A DNA stretch of 50,625 bases from Methylobacterium goesingense (lineage in GTDB: Bacteria; Pseudomonadota; Alphaproteobacteria; Rhizobiales; Beijerinckiaceae). Below, piece by piece: positions 43,162-50,625 of the stretch (its first letter is position 1; each line of letters opens with the position of its first letter). Below the pieces are notes generated by a model, which saw only the letters and a list, made by a program, of their open reading frames with translations, did not search any database and was not told the DNA's origin. The stretch is taken from contig NZ_BPQL01000061.1 in the NCBI RefSeq assembly GCF_022179225.1, forward strand, positions 1 to 50,625, in the 5' to 3' direction. Made by a program: the position numbers and the translations under genes.

Positions 43162-43189
43162 CCCCCCTCCCCCTTCGTGGGGAGGGGGG
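43162..43189 (+). terminator. Strong intergenic hairpin between mxaF and mxaJ
   Basis: CCCCCCTCCCC arm, CTTCGT loop and GGGGAGGGGGG arm: 11-bp pure G/C-rich stem, 37 bp after mxaF. Related in sequence to the extragenic hairpins at 15557 and 20266. In this place it may trim or protect the mxaF message so that mxaF is more abundant than the downstream genes. Confidence 0.55.
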
Positions 43190-43257
43190 CAGCGCCCGAC
43201 GCGCCGCGTCCCGGTCCCAAAAAGAATCCGACCATCGAGATGAACGGAAACGCTCCC

Positions 43258-44106
43258 ATGTCCTTCGCCAAAGGATGTTTGTCTGTCGCGGCCCTTCTCG
43301 CTCTCGGCGGGGTCGCGTTCGCGCAAGGCGCCGCGACGCCCGCGCCCGACGGCAAGACACTGCGGGTCTGCGCCGCCAACCAGCCGCCGCTCTCGCTCAA
43401 GGACGGCAGCGGCCTCGAGAACCGCATCGCCGCGTCGATCGCCGAAGCGATGGGGCGCAAGGCCGAGTTCGTCTGGTCGGATAAGGCGGCGATCTACCTC
43501 GTGCGCGACAGCCTGGACAAGAAGCTCTGCGACGTGGTGGTCGGCCTCGACAGCGACGACCAGCGGGTGCTCACGACGAAGCCGTACTACCGCAGCGGCT
43601 ACGTGTTCATCACCCGCGCCGACCGCGACCTCGACGTAAAGTCCTGGGCGGACCCGCGCCTCAAGACCGTCGACCACATGGTGGTCGGCTTCGGTACCCC
43701 CGGCGAGGTCATGCTGAAGGATATCGGCCGCTACGAGGAGGACATGGCCTACCTCTACTCGCTGGTGAACTTCCGCGCGGCCCGCAACACCTACACGCAG
43801 ATCGATCCGGCCCGGATGGTCAGCGAGGTCGCCACCGGCAAGGCCGACGTGGCGGTCGCCTTCGGCCCGGACGTCGCCCGCTACGTGAAGGACTCGGCCC
43901 AACCCCTGCGCATGACCCTCGTGCCCGACGACACCACCCGCAGCGACGGCCGGAAGATGCCCCAGAGCTTCGATCAGTCCATGGGCGTGCGACGGGACGA
44001 TGCCGCCCTGAAGGCCGCCCTCGATGCGGCGATCGTCAAGGCGAGGCCGAAGATCGAAGCGATCCTGGCGCAGGACGGCGTGCCCCTCGTCCCCGTCACC
44101 AACTGA
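43258..44106 (+). CDS. mxaJ: MxaJ, periplasmic substrate-binding-like protein for methanol dehydrogenase
   Basis: 282-residue periplasmic protein of the SBP_bac_3-like fold, required with MxaFGI for methanol oxidation and thought to assist assembly or electron transfer of the dehydrogenase. Signal peptide MSFAKGCLSVAALLALGGVA with cleavage near FAQG. Binding-protein marks are LRVCAANQPPLSLKDGSGLEN at the start of the mature protein and DVVVGLDSDDQRVLTTKPYY. I start at 43258; an ATG at 43240 and an open frame to 43177 are alternatives. Confidence 0.92.
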   Translation: MSFAKGCLSVAALLALGGVAFAQGAATPAPDGKTLRVCAANQPPLSLKDGSGLENRIAASIAEAMGRKAEFVWSDKAAIYLVRDSLDKKLCDVVVGLDSDDQRVLTTKPYYRSGYVFITRADRDLDVKSWADPRLKTVDHMVVGFGTPGEVMLKDIGRYEEDMAYLYSLVNFRAARNTYTQIDPARMVSEVATGKADVAVAFGPDVARYVKDSAQPLRMTLVPDDTTRSDGRKMPQSFDQSMGVRRDDAALKAALDAAIVKARPKIEAILAQDGVPLVPVTN

Positions 44107-44146
44107 AGCGGCGCGCGACGCGTCCGCGCCGAGATCCGATCCCTCG

Positions 44147-44169
44147 CCGGTGTCCCGATGGGCACCCGG
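44147..44169 (+). promoter_or_regulatory. Hairpin between mxaJ and mxaG
   Basis: CCGGTGTCCC / GGGCACCCGG with a GAT loop and two small bulges, in the 112-bp mxaJ-mxaG gap. No T-tract. Confidence 0.4.
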
Positions 44170-44218
44170 TCCAGCCCCGCCCGGCCGGTCAGCCGTCCGG
44201 CGTCATCAGGTCGAATTC

Positions 44219-44812
44219 ATGCGTGAGTCCCACGGCATCCTGGCCATCTGCCTCAGCTTCGCCGCCGTTCTCGGCGGCGTCGCGGCCCTGGCGCAGCCCG
44301 CCGCCGGCCCCCAGACCGGTTTCGTCTTTCGCAACACGGTCACGGGTGAGCAGCTCAACGTCGCGGAGGGCAAGGAGGGTGGCCGCGACACCCCGGCGGT
44401 CAAGCAGTTCTTCCAATCCGGCAATAATGCCTACATCGACGACAAGTCCTGCCTGCGCAACGGCGAGTCTCTCTTCGCCACCTCGTGCTCCGGCTGTCAC
44501 GGCCACCTGGCCGAGGGCAAGCTCGGACCGGGTCTCAACGACAATTACTGGACCTATCCGGCCAACACCGAGGACACCGGCCTGTTCGCCACGATCTTCG
44601 GCGGCGCCAACGGCATGATGGGTCCGCACAACGAGAACCTGACGCCCGACGAGATGCTCCAGGTCATCGCCTGGATCCGACATCTCTATACCGGTCCCGT
44701 CAAGGATGCCGTCTGGCTCACCGACGCGCAGAAGAAGAACTACACGCCCTACAAGCAGGGCGAGACCTTCCCCAAGGACGTCAAGGGCCAGTGTCCCCCG
44801 CTGGCGGAGTAG
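44219..44812 (+). CDS. mxaG: Cytochrome cL, methanol dehydrogenase electron acceptor
   Basis: 197-residue secreted cytochrome c that takes electrons from PQQ of MxaFI and passes them to cytochrome cH. Signal peptide of about 25 residues (ILAICLSFAAVLGGVAALAQ). One haem site CSGCH at residues 90-94 and, further on, MMGPHNENLTPDEM, where the axial ligand lies. The fold extensions around haem (NYWTYPANTEDTGLFATIFG) are those of cytochrome cL rather than a generic class I cytochrome. The frame is open far upstream; the ATG at 44219 begins the signal peptide. A weak AGG ribosome binding site only. Confidence 0.95.
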   Translation: MRESHGILAICLSFAAVLGGVAALAQPAAGPQTGFVFRNTVTGEQLNVAEGKEGGRDTPAVKQFFQSGNNAYIDDKSCLRNGESLFATSCSGCHGHLAEGKLGPGLNDNYWTYPANTEDTGLFATIFGGANGMMGPHNENLTPDEMLQVIAWIRHLYTGPVKDAVWLTDAQKKNYTPYKQGETFPKDVKGQCPPLAE

Positions 44813-44834
44813 CGTCCGAGGAAGTCACGGCGCG

Positions 44835-44852
44835 CCGTGGAGCCCGCCACGG
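44835..44852 (+). promoter_or_regulatory. Hairpin between mxaG and mxaI
   Basis: CCGTGG / CCACGG stem with a six-base loop; it overlaps the 14-bp palindrome CACGGCGCGCCGTG at 44826-44839, so two alternative folds are possible in the 101-bp gap. Confidence 0.4.
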
Positions 44853-44913
44853 TGTCGATCCGTGAAGCACGAAACGGCAAAGCCGCAACAACGATCAGAT
44901 GGAGGAGACGACC

Positions 44914-45204
44914 ATGCGGACACTCATCACGGCCCTGGCGATCGGTGCGGGTGCGCTGCTCGCGATGCCGGCCCAGGCCTATGACGGCACGAAGTGCAAG
45001 GCGGCCGGCAATTGCTGGGAGGCCAAGCCCGGGTTCCCCGAGAAGATCGCCGGCACCAAGTACGATCCCAAGCACGACCCCAAGGAACTGAACAAGCAGT
45101 CCGAGTCGATCAAGGCCATGGAAGAGCGCAACAAGAAGCGCATCGAGGCCGCCAAGAAGACCGGCAAGTTCGAGTACGACGTCACCAAGCTGTCGTCCAA
45201 CTGA
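44914..45204 (+). CDS. mxaI: Methanol dehydrogenase, small (beta) subunit
   Basis: 96-residue precursor; a 22-residue signal ends AQA and leaves a 74-residue mature peptide starting YDGTKC, the size and start known for the beta subunit that wraps along MxaF. Two cysteines (YDGTKC, GNCWEA) form its disulfide, and the lysine-rich helix (AMEERNKKRIEAAKK) fits the known interface with the alpha subunit. The start at 44914 has GGAGGAG upstream; 44899 is an in-frame alternative. Confidence 0.97.
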   Translation: MRTLITALAIGAGALLAMPAQAYDGTKCKAAGNCWEAKPGFPEKIAGTKYDPKHDPKELNKQSESIKAMEERNKKRIEAAKKTGKFEYDVTKLSSN

Positions 45205-45228
45205 ACGCACCGACCGTCACCGGACACT

Positions 45229-45259
45229 GGACCTCGCTGGGCGCGTCCCACCGAGGTCC
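45229..45259 (+). terminator. Hairpin after mxaI, before mxaR
   Basis: GGACCTCG-C-TGGG / CCCA-C-CGAGGTCC: an 8-bp perfect stem, one C/C mismatch, then four more pairs around a CGCGT loop, 24 bases after the mxaI stop. Without T-run. Well placed to cut transcription between the abundant structural genes mxaFJGI and the maturation genes mxaRSACKL. Confidence 0.6.
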
Positions 45260-45357
45260 GCACCGCGTGACAAGGCACCGATCCTTCGGACGACCCTCGG
45301 GACGACCGCGCGTCCGGTACCGCGACGGTCGCGGTCGTTTCCCCCAAGGCAGGCTTC

Positions 45358-46389
45358 ATGAACCAGTTCCGCTCCGGCGATGCGATGCTCACCGATTGGC
45401 GCGCGGCGGCCGGCCGCTTCGAGGCCGCGGTGGGCGGGGCAGTGCTCGGGCAGGACCGCGCAATCCGGCTCCTCACCATCGCGCTCTTCGCGCGCGGCCA
45501 CGTGCTGCTCGAAGGCGATGTCGGCGTCGGCAAGACCACGCTGCTGCGCGCCGTGGCCCGCGCCCTCGGGGGGGCCTACGAGCGCGTGGAGGGCACCGTC
45601 GACATGATGCCGACCGACCTCGTCTACCACACCTATCTCGCCGATGACGGTCGCCCCCGGGTCGAGCCCGGACCGGTCCTGCGGCGATCCGAGGACCTGT
45701 CGATCTTCTTCTTCAACGAGATCAACCGGGCCCGCCCCCAGGTCCACGCCCTGCTGTTGCGCCTCATGGCCGAGCGCACCCTGACCGCGTTCAACCGCGA
45801 GTACCGGTTTCCCAACCTCCAGGTGTTCGCGGACCGCAACCGCGTCGAGCGCGAGGAGACCTTCGAATTGCCGGCCGCCGCCCGCGACCGCTTCCTGATG
45901 GAGATCGGCCTGGAGGCGCCCCGCGACGCCGGGGCCCGCCGCGCCCTGGTCTTCGACCCACGCTTCCACGACACCGACGCGCTGATCGCCGCCATCCCGG
46001 GCGCCGTCCTCGACCACGCCGCCCTCCCCGGCATCGCCGCCGCGATCCAGCACGGCATCCAGGCGAGCCCGGCCATCGAGGCCTACGTCATTGGGCTCTG
46101 GGAGGCGCTGGTGCGGCCGGGAGACGCCGGGATCCGTCTCCCCGGCATCGACATGGAGGCCCTGGTCCAGGGCGGGGCCTCGCCGCGCGGCGTCGCCTTC
46201 CTGGTCCGCGCCGCCCGCGTCCGGGCCTGGCTGGAGGGGCGCGACTGGATGGTGCCCGAGGACATCCGGGCGATCTTTCCCGAGATCATGGGACACCGGG
46301 TCTTCCTGGAGCCGATCTACGAGATGCGCCGGGCCAGCATCGTGCCCGACCTCGTCCGGGCGGTGTTCGAGACCGTGCCGGCCCCATGA
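45358..46389 (+). CDS. mxaR: MoxR-family AAA+ ATPase of methanol dehydrogenase maturation
   Basis: 343-residue cytoplasmic AAA+ ATPase, the founding member of the MoxR group, which works with vWA proteins as a chaperone-like complex in activation of methanol dehydrogenase. Walker A GDVGVGKTT, Walker B-like IFFFNEINRARPQ, the sensor-1 region FADRNRVEREETFELP and the arginine-finger segment PAAARDRF are all present. The C-terminal lid contains DIRAIFPEIMGHRVFL. Its stop overlaps the mxaS start by ATGA. The 153-bp gap from mxaI contains a hairpin. Confidence 0.95.
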   Translation: MNQFRSGDAMLTDWRAAAGRFEAAVGGAVLGQDRAIRLLTIALFARGHVLLEGDVGVGKTTLLRAVARALGGAYERVEGTVDMMPTDLVYHTYLADDGRPRVEPGPVLRRSEDLSIFFFNEINRARPQVHALLLRLMAERTLTAFNREYRFPNLQVFADRNRVEREETFELPAAARDRFLMEIGLEAPRDAGARRALVFDPRFHDTDALIAAIPGAVLDHAALPGIAAAIQHGIQASPAIEAYVIGLWEALVRPGDAGIRLPGIDMEALVQGGASPRGVAFLVRAARVRAWLEGRDWMVPEDIRAIFPEIMGHRVFLEPIYEMRRASIVPDLVRAVFETVPAP

Positions 46390-47243
46390 CAGAGCCTGCC
46401 GATCAGCCCGACATCGTCTACCGGCCACGTGGGCGCCTGCCCGGCACCCGCCCCGGCGCCCATCGCGGGCGCGAGGCCGGTGGCCTCGGCACGTTCCGCG
46501 ATCAGGTGCCGTTCCTGCGCATGCCGGATGCGCGCCGCATGGACGTACGCGCCACCCTGCGCGACCCCTTCGAGGGCACCTATGTGCGGCGCTTCGAGGC
46601 GCGCACCCTGGTGGAAGTCTGGGCGCTCCTCGACCTCTCCGCCTCGATGCGCTTCTCCGGCGAGGCCGACCGCATGGCCCTGGCAGCCACCTTCTGCACC
46701 GGGCTCGCCGCCTCCGCGACCCGGATCGGCGACCCGTTCGGCCTGATCGGCTGTGACGCGGCGGTGCGAGAGGACGTGTTCCTGCCCGCGAGCCGGGGAC
46801 GCGGCCGTGCCGCCGAGGTCGCGCGCCGCCTCGCTGGCACGGCCTGCACCGGGACCGGCGCCGAGGGAATGGCCGAGGCCGCCCACCGCCTCGACGGGCG
46901 CCCGAAGATCGTCTTCCTGATCTCCGATTTCCGGTGGCCGGAGGCGCTGATCACGCGGGTCTTCGCGTCCCTGAGCGGCTACGACCTCGTTCCGGTCGTG
47001 CTCGGCGATGCCGCCGAGAGCGAGGGCCTGCCGGACTGGGGTCTTCTCGAACTCGACGATCTGGAGGGCGCCGGCCGCCGGGTGGTGTTCATGCGACCGA
47101 GCCTGCGTCGGCGCTGGATCGCCCGCGAGGCGGAGCGGGCCGAGACCCTGCGGCGTGTCGCGACGCGCCATGGGCGTCCGCCCTTTCGCCTCGCCGGCCG
47201 CTTCGATCCCGACGCGGTCAGCCGTCACCTCCTCGGCACATGA
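46386..47243 (+). CDS. mxaS: MxaS, DUF58/vWA-like maturation protein
   Basis: 285-residue cytoplasmic protein with a DUF58-type N-terminal stretch (PGTRPGAHRGREAGGLGTFRD) and a vWA-like domain whose metal site DLSASM is at about residue 83. It acts with MxaR in the accessory machinery of calcium methanol dehydrogenase; the direct role is not established. Starts inside the mxaR stop (ATGA overlap) and ends overlapping mxaA in the same way. Confidence 0.9.
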   Translation: MTEPADQPDIVYRPRGRLPGTRPGAHRGREAGGLGTFRDQVPFLRMPDARRMDVRATLRDPFEGTYVRRFEARTLVEVWALLDLSASMRFSGEADRMALAATFCTGLAASATRIGDPFGLIGCDAAVREDVFLPASRGRGRAAEVARRLAGTACTGTGAEGMAEAAHRLDGRPKIVFLISDFRWPEALITRVFASLSGYDLVPVVLGDAAESEGLPDWGLLELDDLEGAGRRVVFMRPSLRRRWIAREAERAETLRRVATRHGRPPFRLAGRFDPDAVSRHLLGT

Positions 47244-48199
47244 AGGGGCGCATGACGATCCTCCCAGACGGTCCCGTTCTCCGAACCGGCCGCTTCGTGC
47301 TCCTCGCCGCCTGCCTCGCCCTCCCCGCCCCGGCGGAGGCGCAGGTGCGCGGGGTGGAGGTGCGGACGCCGCGTCCCTTCGGCTATTTCCTCGGCGATCT
47401 CGTCCAGGCCCAGGTCGATCTCGTGGTGGAGCCGGGCTTCCGGGTCCAGGCGGCGTCCCTGCCGCAGCCCGGCGCCCTGACTTACTGGCTCGATCTGCGC
47501 ACCGTCTCCGTGTCGCAGTCCGACATGGGCGATGCCCGGCGCGTGCGCCTCGCCCTGACTTACCAGAACTTCTACGCCGCCCTTGACGCTCGCACCCTGG
47601 AGATCCCGGGCTTCACTGTCACCTTCGTCAGCGAGAGCGAGCACGGCGCCACCACCGCGAAGGCCGAAGTGCCGCCCTGGTCCTTCAACGTCTCGCCCTT
47701 GCGGGAGGTGCAACCCCCCGCCCGGGACGATCCGCGAGACTACATGCGCCCCGACGGGCAGGTCGGCCCCGGCGATCCGCGCGCCTTCCTGATGGGGGCC
47801 GCCGGCTCTGCCGCCCTCGCCCTGCTGGGGTTCGCGGGGCTCGCCCGCGACCGGACCTGGTGGCCGTTCCGTGCCCGGCGCGGGCGCCCCTTCGCGATCG
47901 CCGCCCGGCGCCTTCGCGCCCTCGCCCGCGAGCCGGAGGCGGCGACCGGCCAACGCGACGCGCTCCTGGCGCTCCACCATGCCATCGACGCCGCCGCCGG
48001 CCGGCGCCTCCTCGCCGACGACCTGCCCGGCTTCCTAGACGCCCATCCGGCCTATCGCGGGGAGGCGGCGGGGCTAGCCCGCTTTTTCGAGGCCTCGCGG
48101 CGGACCTTCTTCGGACCGGGCGCCGGCCACGACGCGTTCTCGCTCGGGGACCTTGCGTCCCTCGGCCAGCGCCTCGCACGCGCCGAGCGCGCCGCATGA
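47240..48199 (+). CDS. mxaA: MxaA, calcium-insertion accessory protein
   Basis: 319-residue envelope protein needed, with MxaK and MxaL, for calcium insertion into methanol dehydrogenase. Signal peptide (TGRFVLLAACLALPAPAEAQ), an extracytoplasmic beta-domain (residues ~38-175, starting VRGVEVRTPRPFGYFLGDLV) and one membrane helix near residue 190 (AFLMGAAGSAALALLGFAGL) followed by a cytoplasmic helical part. The start at 47240 overlaps the mxaS stop; the open frame upstream is a shadow. Confidence 0.88.
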   Translation: MKGRMTILPDGPVLRTGRFVLLAACLALPAPAEAQVRGVEVRTPRPFGYFLGDLVQAQVDLVVEPGFRVQAASLPQPGALTYWLDLRTVSVSQSDMGDARRVRLALTYQNFYAALDARTLEIPGFTVTFVSESEHGATTAKAEVPPWSFNVSPLREVQPPARDDPRDYMRPDGQVGPGDPRAFLMGAAGSAALALLGFAGLARDRTWWPFRARRGRPFAIAARRLRALAREPEAATGQRDALLALHHAIDAAAGRRLLADDLPGFLDAHPAYRGEAAGLARFFEASRRTFFGPGAGHDAFSLGDLASLGQRLARAERAA

Positions 48200-49299
48200 G
48201 CAACGCCCTCGCCCGCCTCTCCGCTGACCATCCGGCTCTCTTCTGGCTCCTGCCCCTCGCGCTGCTCCCGTTGCTGACCTCCGCCCAGCGCATCACACCG
48301 GTGGCCGCCATTGCGGCCGGGCCGGCCGACGGGCTCTCGCGGGCGCTCGGCTGGGCCCTGCGTGCAAGCGGCATCCTCGCCATCGCGGCCCTGATCCTGG
48401 CGCTCGCCGGCCCATACCGTCAGGGTGAGACCCTGACCCGGATGGGAATCGGCGCCCAGGTCTCGATCCTGATCGACCGCTCGGGCAGCATGAACGAGAC
48501 CTTCGCGGGGCGGCAGCCCTCCGGAATCGAGGAATCGAAGGCCGCCGCCTCGCGCCGCCTGCTCGCCGCCTTCGTGGGCAGCCGGGCGCATGACCAGTTC
48601 GCCGTCACGGCCTTCTCGACGGCGCCGATGCTCGTGGTGCCGATGACCGATCGCCATGCGGCGGTGCGGGCCGCGATCGCGGCCATCGACCGGCCGGGAC
48701 TCGACTACACCAACATCGCGCGCGGCCTCGCCATGGGCCTGTCACAGTTCGGCCCGGCCAGCCCAGCCACCTCCCGCGCTCTGCTGCTGGTGTCGGACGG
48801 GGCGGCAGTCATCGACCCGCGCGTGCAGGACACTTTGCGGGCCGCGTTCACCCGGCTGCATCCGAACCTCTATTGGCTCTTCCTGCGCACCAAGGGATCG
48901 CCCTCGATCTCCGACCGGCCGTCCGGCGAGGATACACCGCAGGCCGCGCCGGAGCGCCATCTCGACCTGTTCTTCAAGAGCCTGCGCACGCCCTACCGGG
49001 CCTTCGAGGCCGAGGGCGCCGACGCAGTAGCCGATGCCATCGCGCAGATCGAGCGCCTGGAGCGCGACCCGATCCCCTATACCGAGCAGCGCCCGCGCCG
49101 GGATCTCGCGGGCCTCGCCTATGGCCTCAGCCTGTTCGGCCTCGCGATCCTCGTGGGTGCCAAGCTCTGCGAGGCCGACCTGCGCCGGACCCGCCCCGTC
49201 CCCGTCGTCGCGCGAGCGACCGAAAAGCTCGCGAACGGCAAGCTCCCGACCGGCAAGTCCGCGACCGATCCCGCCGTCCCCCCGAGGTTCGCCGCATGA
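48196..49299 (+). CDS. mxaC: MxaC, vWA-domain membrane protein
   Basis: 367-residue membrane protein: two N-terminal helices (PALFWLLPLALLPLL; ASGILAIAALILALAGPY), then a vWA domain (residues ~90-290) with intact metal-ion site DRSGSM, and a helix near residue 305 (GLAYGLSLFGLAILVGAKL) before a basic tail. Resembles BatA/BatB proteins that pair with MoxR ATPases. Coupled by ATGA overlaps to mxaA before and mxaK after. Confidence 0.9.
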   Translation: MSNALARLSADHPALFWLLPLALLPLLTSAQRITPVAAIAAGPADGLSRALGWALRASGILAIAALILALAGPYRQGETLTRMGIGAQVSILIDRSGSMNETFAGRQPSGIEESKAAASRRLLAAFVGSRAHDQFAVTAFSTAPMLVVPMTDRHAAVRAAIAAIDRPGLDYTNIARGLAMGLSQFGPASPATSRALLLVSDGAAVIDPRVQDTLRAAFTRLHPNLYWLFLRTKGSPSISDRPSGEDTPQAAPERHLDLFFKSLRTPYRAFEAEGADAVADAIAQIERLERDPIPYTEQRPRRDLAGLAYGLSLFGLAILVGAKLCEADLRRTRPVPVVARATEKLANGKLPTGKSATDPAVPPRFAA

Positions 49300-49940
49300 C
49301 GACGCTCGCCACCGCGCCGGCGCGCCGCTTCCCGCCCACGGGCGGGATCGGTGCCGGGATGTTCCGGCTTGGTCTCGGACGGGTCTGGGGGCGGGCGCGC
49401 CCGCTCATCATCGTTGCCCTGCCGCTCCTGATGCTCGCCGTCACCCTCGGCCTCCTCGCGGGGGCCTGGCGGATCACGCGCGACAACGCCGCGATCCGGT
49501 CGCTCGCCGGGGGGAACGACGTCGCGGTCCCCCGTGACGCGGCCCCCGCGCTCCTCCTCGCCCGCGTCCAGCACCTGGCCCGGCGTGGGGCGGTGGAGGC
49601 GATCGAGCCGCTGATCGAGGCCCTCGACCGGGCCGGCGAAGTGGAGCGCGCCGCCCGCGCCCGCTACGCCCTCGCCAACGCGCATCTGCGCCAAGCCTTC
49701 GATCTTCTGGAGCGCGGGGACCTCGACCCGGCCGGCCCCCGCATCACCCTCGCGCGCCAGGAATACCGGCGGGCGCTCCAGGGCCGGCCGGATTTCTGGG
49801 ACGCGAAGTTCAACCTCGACGTGGCCTCGCGCCTCCTGCGCGATTTTCCCGATTTCGACCGCAAGTCCGGCGATGAGCTGAAGGCCGAGCCGAAGAAGAT
49901 CTGGACCGACATTCCGGGTCAGCCGCGGGGCCAGCCATGA
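49296..49940 (+). CDS. mxaK: MxaK, calcium-insertion accessory protein
   Basis: 214-residue protein with one membrane helix (about residues 45-65, PLIIVALPLLMLAVTLGLLA) and a periplasmic part with helical TPR-like pairs (AIEPLIEALDRAGEVERAAR, YRRALQGRPDFWDAKFNLD). Needed for calcium incorporation with MxaA and MxaL. Start at 49296 by ATGA overlap with mxaC; C-terminal end overlaps mxaL. Confidence 0.88.
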   Translation: MTTLATAPARRFPPTGGIGAGMFRLGLGRVWGRARPLIIVALPLLMLAVTLGLLAGAWRITRDNAAIRSLAGGNDVAVPRDAAPALLLARVQHLARRGAVEAIEPLIEALDRAGEVERAARARYALANAHLRQAFDLLERGDLDPAGPRITLARQEYRRALQGRPDFWDAKFNLDVASRLLRDFPDFDRKSGDELKAEPKKIWTDIPGQPRGQP

Positions 49941-50625
49941 GCCTGTCGCGCCTGGTTGCCCGCAATCTCGCGGATGGGCGCCTGCGCCTCCTGGCCGGCG
50001 CCCTCACGCTGGTGGCCCTCACCTTCGCGGCTCGCCCCCTGGTCCTGACCCGCGACGGGGTCGCGGTCCTGGCGGTCGTCGACATCACCGGCAGCATGAA
50101 CGTGCGCGACTATGCCGATCCCGACGGGCAGCCCGCGAGCCGCCTGGAAACCGCCAAGGCGGCGCTCCGCGACCTCGTGGCCGGCCTGCCCTGCGGCTCG
50201 CGCTTCGCCCTCGGCCTTTTCACCGAGCGCCGGCCCTTCCTGCTGTTCACACCCATCGAGACCTGCGCGGGCTTCGCGCCCATCGACGGGGCGCTGGAGG
50301 CGATCGACTGGCGCATGGCCTGGGAGGGCGACAGCCGGATCTCCGCCGGCCTGTTCCGTAGCATCGCCCTTGCGGAGGAACTCGGCACCGACCTCGTCTT
50401 CATCACGGACGGGCAGGAAGCGCCGCCTTTGCCGAGCAGCGGCGGCCCGGCCTTCGAAGGCAAGGCCGGCGCCGTGAAGGGCCTCATCGTCGGGGCCGGA
50501 GCCGCCGGCCTCTCGCCGATTCCGCGCTTCAACGACCGGGGCCGCGAGACCGGCTTCTACCGGGCGGACGAGGTCCAACAGGAGAACCGCTTCGGTCCGC
50601 CCCCGGCCGATGCCGAGAGCCGCGA
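49937..50625 (+). CDS. mxaL: MxaL, vWA-domain protein, C-terminus beyond the window
   Basis: The first 229 codons are visible and the gene runs off the window end. One N-terminal membrane helix (LLAGALTLVALTFAA) leads into a vWA domain whose metal site reads DITGSM, with Thr replacing the first Ser of the usual DxSxS. TDLVFITDGQEAPPLPSS is the later vWA strand. With MxaA and MxaK it serves calcium insertion. The ATG lies inside the mxaK stop. Confidence 0.88.
   Translation, partial: MSLSRLVARNLADGRLRLLAGALTLVALTFAARPLVLTRDGVAVLAVVDITGSMNVRDYADPDGQPASRLETAKAALRDLVAGLPCGSRFALGLFTERRPFLLFTPIETCAGFAPIDGALEAIDWRMAWEGDSRISAGLFRSIALAEELGTDLVFITDGQEAPPLPSSGGPAFEGKAGAVKGLIVGAGAAGLSPIPRFNDRGRETGFYRADEVQQENRFGPPPADAESR

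Noticed and set aside
1..50625. tRNA, rRNA, CRISPR arrays, insertion sequences, replication origin
   Set aside because: None recognised on reading both strands: no regularly spaced direct repeats of CRISPR type, no transposase frames and no cloverleaf I could support. A tRNA scan program would be needed to exclude a missed tRNA.

Overview
The window is high-GC alphaproteobacterial DNA and almost certainly comes from a Methylobacterium/Methylorubrum-type facultative methylotroph. The strongest evidence is the right end. It carries the calcium methanol dehydrogenase cluster in the order mxaF-J-G-I-R-S-A-C-K-L, which runs off the window edge, and a formaldehyde-activating-enzyme paralogue lies at 28 kb. 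Nearly all genes have the strong G/C third-position bias of that group. The exception is an AT-rich stretch at about 16.52-18.89 kb.

Left part (1-12.2 kb). A partial secreted PAP2/class A acid phosphatase and a small membrane protein are followed by what reads as a complete sulfolactate catabolic regulon. It contains a TauE/SafE-type sulfite exporter, divergent suyA-suyB ((R)-sulfolactate sulfo-lyase), a DctA-like symporter, slcC and comC (a dehydrogenase pair that interconverts sulfolactate enantiomers through sulfopyruvate), a GntR/UTRA regulator, and sorA-sorB (periplasmic sulfite dehydrogenase and its cytochrome c). A YeiH-family anion exporter follows. Two copies of the 12-bp palindrome TCTTATATAAGA sit in the exporter/suyA divergent promoter and are the obvious operator candidates. 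The proposed flow is uptake of racemic sulfolactate, stereo-conversion, desulfonation to pyruvate plus sulfite, sulfite export, and periplasmic oxidation to sulfate.

Middle (12.2-40.9 kb). This is mostly chromosomal housekeeping and sensing: a TetR regulator, anmK/tyrS divergent, a PaaI-type thioesterase, a CoA-binding protein, an MFS transporter, two O-acetylhomoserine sulfhydrylase paralogues flanking a 51-residue membrane peptide and a lone receiver protein, a tautomerase, a GGDEF-EAL protein, a TrmJ-type RNA methyltransferase with an 18-bp tandem repeat, the Fae paralogue, three Tad-type envelope proteins, NADP isocitrate dehydrogenase, a LOV-domain hybrid histidine kinase, glgX, a SHOCT protein, a spore-photoproduct-lyase-like radical SAM protein and a trypsin-like protease. 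The AT-rich island between the CoA-binding gene and the MFS gene holds one OLD-family ATPase/TOPRIM nuclease gene. That gene is broken by a 1-nt frameshift just before Walker A and by an in-frame stop in the TOPRIM region.

Right end (40.9-50.6 kb). A 387-bp AT-rich promoter/leader precedes mxaF and contains two overlapping, mutually exclusive inverted repeats. mxaF has the Ala two residues after the catalytic Asp, which is typical of calcium enzymes. Hairpins sit at the junctions mxaF/J, J/G, G/I and I/R. From mxaR onward five consecutive ATGA overlaps couple the cofactor-insertion genes. No tRNA, rRNA, CRISPR array, insertion sequence or replication origin was recognised. All assignments are from reading translations and motifs; no database search was run.
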